Origin: Marivirga tractuosa DSM 4126
GTDB lineage: Bacteria > Bacteroidota > Bacteroidia > Cytophagales > Cyclobacteriaceae
NCBI RefSeq assembly: GCF_000183425.1
Contig: NC_014759.1
Location: 2,077,001-2,141,000, forward strand
Length of the DNA: 64,000 nucleotides
Reading direction: 5' to 3'
In this document: positions 63,638-64,000 of the stretch, piece after piece
How positions within the stretch are numbered: the first letter of the stretch is position 1
Layout of the letters: every line of letters begins with the position of its first letter
Notes under the pieces: model-generated
Told to the model about the DNA's origin: nothing
What the model saw: the letters and a program-made list of their open reading frames with translations, nothing else
The model's database searches: none
Translations under genes and position numbers: made by a program

Positions 63638-64000
63638 ATGAAATTAAATTATAAAGAATTAGGAGATGGCGGACAGCCGCTAATTATTTTACACGGACTT
63701 TTTGGTTCTTCTGATAATTGGATGACAATTGGACGAAAGTTGTCAGAGCAATTCCATGTTTATTTAGTAGATCAGCGAAACCATGGTGATTCACCTCATG
63801 ATGATGTGCACAATTATGAGGTGATGGCTGAAGATTTGGAAGAATTTATTGAATCCAACAATATTGAAAATCCTCATATTATTGGTCATTCAATGGGCGG
63901 AAAAACAGCTATGTATTTTGCCGTTCAGCATCCAGATTTATATGATAAATTAGTAGTGGTCGATATTGCACCAAAAGCATATCCCGTTCATCATGATACT
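63638..64000 (+). CDS. Alpha/beta hydrolase, N-terminal part (3' end outside window)
   Basis: The ATG at 63638 opens a frame of 121 codons that runs off the window. It codes MKLNYKELGDGGQPLIILHG (HG oxyanion element), VDQRNHGDSPHDD and IIGHSMGGKTAMYFA with the nucleophile serine. This is the YbfF-like esterase group. It has the same fold as the hydrolase at 58789 but a different motif set. The IS element separates it from pdxJ. Confidence 0.88.
   Translation, partial: MKLNYKELGDGGQPLIILHGLFGSSDNWMTIGRKLSEQFHVYLVDQRNHGDSPHDDVHNYEVMAEDLEEFIESNNIENPHIIGHSMGGKTAMYFAVQHPDLYDKLVVVDIAPKAYPVHHDT

Overview
The window is a stretch of AT-rich chromosome from a member of the Bacteroidota, most likely a marine Cytophagales bacterium of the Marivirga type (the genus is an inference). 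The pointers are PorU and PorV of the type IX secretion system, a sorting domain at the end of PorU, DUF6089 outer membrane proteins, a SecA of about 1,100 residues without the C-terminal zinc motif, a duplicated OmpH/Skp pair behind BamA, and promoter boxes resembling the Bacteroidetes TAnnTTTG element.

Layout. 1-3976: end of the 2-oxoglutarate dehydrogenase operon (sucA, a sucB with two lipoyl domains, lpd). 4062-12066, minus strand: PorU-PorV with an M16-like protein and a CxxxC-CC protein, then phosphatidylserine synthase and a metallo-beta-lactamase-fold hydrolase. 12189-21197: an FAD oxidoreductase, a very large TolB-like/outer membrane barrel protein, YicC, a DUF6702/HupE divergent pair and an M1 aminopeptidase. 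21736-25240: small proteins and two divergent phosphate transporters of different families (NptA type and PiT type). 25335-30281 is the accessory region: five transcription units' worth of small genes (a lipoprotein, a PH-like membrane protein, a MazEF toxin-antitoxin pair, a membrane protein and a large lipoprotein), all on the minus strand and separated by related, imperfectly palindromic sequences with the architecture of integron attC sites. No integrase is present in the window, so I read it as a candidate integron cassette array lacking its integrase (CALIN-like).

30455-36618: an M20 peptidase, a SPOR lipoprotein overlapping secA, and dapF. 36790-38768: a type II restriction-modification pair, a cytosine-5 methyltransferase with a fused MerR-like DNA-binding domain and a convergent, overlapping Eco47II-like endonuclease. 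38804-44711: tandem paralogous TrkH potassium transporters, an RfaE-type sugar kinase and an aspartate-type aminotransferase. 45255-50577: a lipoprotein, a 2-oxoglutarate/Fe(II) oxygenase with a chromate-type transporter, a carboxypeptidase-regulatory-like protein and an LD-carboxypeptidase.

50668-59556 is a coherent envelope-biogenesis cluster read on the minus strand: hydrolase, CBS protein, NAD kinase, two DUF6089 barrels, UppS, BamA, OmpH, OmpH, ending at a clear terminator. 59690-61265 is a tightly overlapping yqeY-cvpA-pabA operon, divergent from pdxJ. Between pdxJ and a second hydrolase (cut by the window end) sits a complete IS3-family element whose two reading frames are joined by an A8 frameshift site.

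Noncoding DNA holds several structured elements: intrinsic terminators, a recurring class of small hairpins with a CC-NNN-GG apex at three separate loci, and repeated 11-bp palindromes near 21.4 kb. No tRNA, rRNA or CRISPR array was seen.
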